Positions 4,892-5,433 of a stretch of 5,433 bases of DNA are shown piece by piece (position 1 is the stretch's first letter; every line of letters begins with the position of its first letter). Below the pieces are notes generated by a model, which did not search any database, was not told where the DNA came from, and was given only the letters and a program-made list of their open reading frames with translations. Position numbers and translations under genes: made by a program. The stretch comes from Clostridia bacterium. Its GTDB lineage: Bacteria; Bacillota; Clostridia; Christensenellales; DTU072. Location of the stretch: the NCBI GenBank assembly GCA_028699795.1, contig JAQVTZ010000039.1, forward strand, positions 6,307-11,739. Reading direction: 5' to 3'.

Positions 4892-5433
4892 TTATTTGGA
4901 ATCAAACAATATTCTACCCAACCGCACAAGGTTCGAGCCACATTCTATCGCAGTTTCGAAGTCGTTACTCATCCCCATCGAAAGCGTATCTACATTGGGC
5001 AGAAATTCTTGCAAGCTCTGATAAACCTCATACACGCTCCGAAACAGATAGTGCAGTTTGTTTTTACTTGCGTTAAGGGGCGCAACCGCCATAATACCTT
5101 TTAACTCGAGATTAGGAAATTCTGCAAGGGAATGGGCAAAGGCTTTTGCCTCGGATATCGGCAATCCCCCTTTATTCTCTTCTGCTCCGCTGTTTATTTC
5201 GACCAACACCTTCTGCACAAGGCCGTTTTTTTGGGCAAGTCTGTTGATTTCCGCGGCAAGACGATTGCGGTCTACGCTGTGGATGAGACGAACTTTGCCG
5301 ATAAGGTATTTTACTTTATTGGTTTGTAACTGCCCGATAAAATCCCAAGGAAGCGCGGGAGAATATTTAGACAGGAATTCCTGCACCCTATTCTCGCCAA
5401 ACGCGGTCAATTTCCCTGTGGAAAATGCAGCTT
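4892..5433 (-). CDS. yggS: YggS/YlmE family PLP homeostasis protein, N-terminus beyond the right edge
   Basis: This cytoplasmic pyridoxal-phosphate-binding protein of the alanine racemase N-terminal fold buffers PLP and has no established catalytic activity. About 179 of an expected 220-230 residues are visible. Family motifs in order are FGENRVQEF, DFIGQLQTNKVKYL, IHSVDR, VLVEINSGAEENKGG, ELKGIMAVAP, and the PLP-phosphate-binding end LSMGMSNDFETAIECGSN then VRLGRILF. The frame is open to the edge (codons for AAFSTGK precede a TTG at 5410), so the TTG is internal and not the start. The Lys that carries PLP lies outside the window. The protein stops at DSK without the extended tail of some homologues. 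Adjacent sepF is the usual neighbour in Bacillota. Confidence 0.95.
   Translation of the reverse strand, partial: AAFSTGKLTAFGENRVQEFLSKYSPALPWDFIGQLQTNKVKYLIGKVRLIHSVDRNRLAAEINRLAQKNGLVQKVLVEINSGAEENKGGLPISEAKAFAHSLAEFPNLELKGIMAVAPLNASKNKLHYLFRSVYEVYQSLQEFLPNVDTLSMGMSNDFETAIECGSNLVRLGRILFDSK

Noticed and set aside
4892..5410. yggS starting at the TTG at 5410
   Set aside because: The frame continues upstream to the window edge and YggS proteins need about 45 more residues including the PLP lysine; the TTG is an internal leucine codon.

Overview
The window is a compact piece of a bacterial chromosome with every gene on the minus strand, so transcription runs from position 5433 towards 1. Gene content (rimP-nusA-ylxR-ylxQ-infB, and yggS-sepF-lspA-rluD) points to a Gram-positive Bacillota. 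The paired small genes ylxR and ylxQ between nusA and infB, and sepF beside yggS, are typical of that phylum. Moderate G+C by eye, the unusual infB N-terminus and the condensed sepF-lspA-rluD order suggest an uncultured Clostridia-like lineage. That last step is inference, since no rRNA or marker comparison was possible.

Upstream group (5433 to 2910). The 3' part of yggS (PLP homeostasis) enters from the right edge. It is followed after 36 bases by sepF (FtsZ membrane anchor), after 48 bases by lspA (signal peptidase II), and with a 4-base ATGA overlap by an rluD-type pseudouridine synthase. Two junctions carry structure. The sepF Shine-Dalgarno sits in the loop of a nearly perfect 12-position inverted repeat. 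lspA has no visible Shine-Dalgarno, but a promoter-like -10 lies 6 bases before its ATG.

Intergenic region (2909 to 2663, 247 bases). This is the only sizeable gap. It holds a moderately GC block with no convincing gene (possibly a dispersed element), a small inverted repeat that may end the rluD transcript, an AT-rich stretch, a good extended -10 promoter, and an 11-bp leader hairpin just before rimP.

Downstream group (2662 to 1). This is the conserved translation/transcription operon: rimP (30S maturation), nusA (transcription elongation and termination), ylxR (RNase P-associated small protein), ylxQ (L7Ae-like RNA-binding protein) and the first 156 codons of infB (initiation factor IF-2). 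Most junctions are short or overlapping, which indicates one transcript starting near 2727.

All nine genes belong to well-known housekeeping families, and I see no new multi-gene system, mobile element, CRISPR array, tRNA or rRNA. The points worth a second look are regulatory: the rimP leader, the sepF hairpin, possible leaderless lspA and the intergenic block. The IF-2 N-terminus, which does not look like the canonical IF2N domain, also deserves attention.
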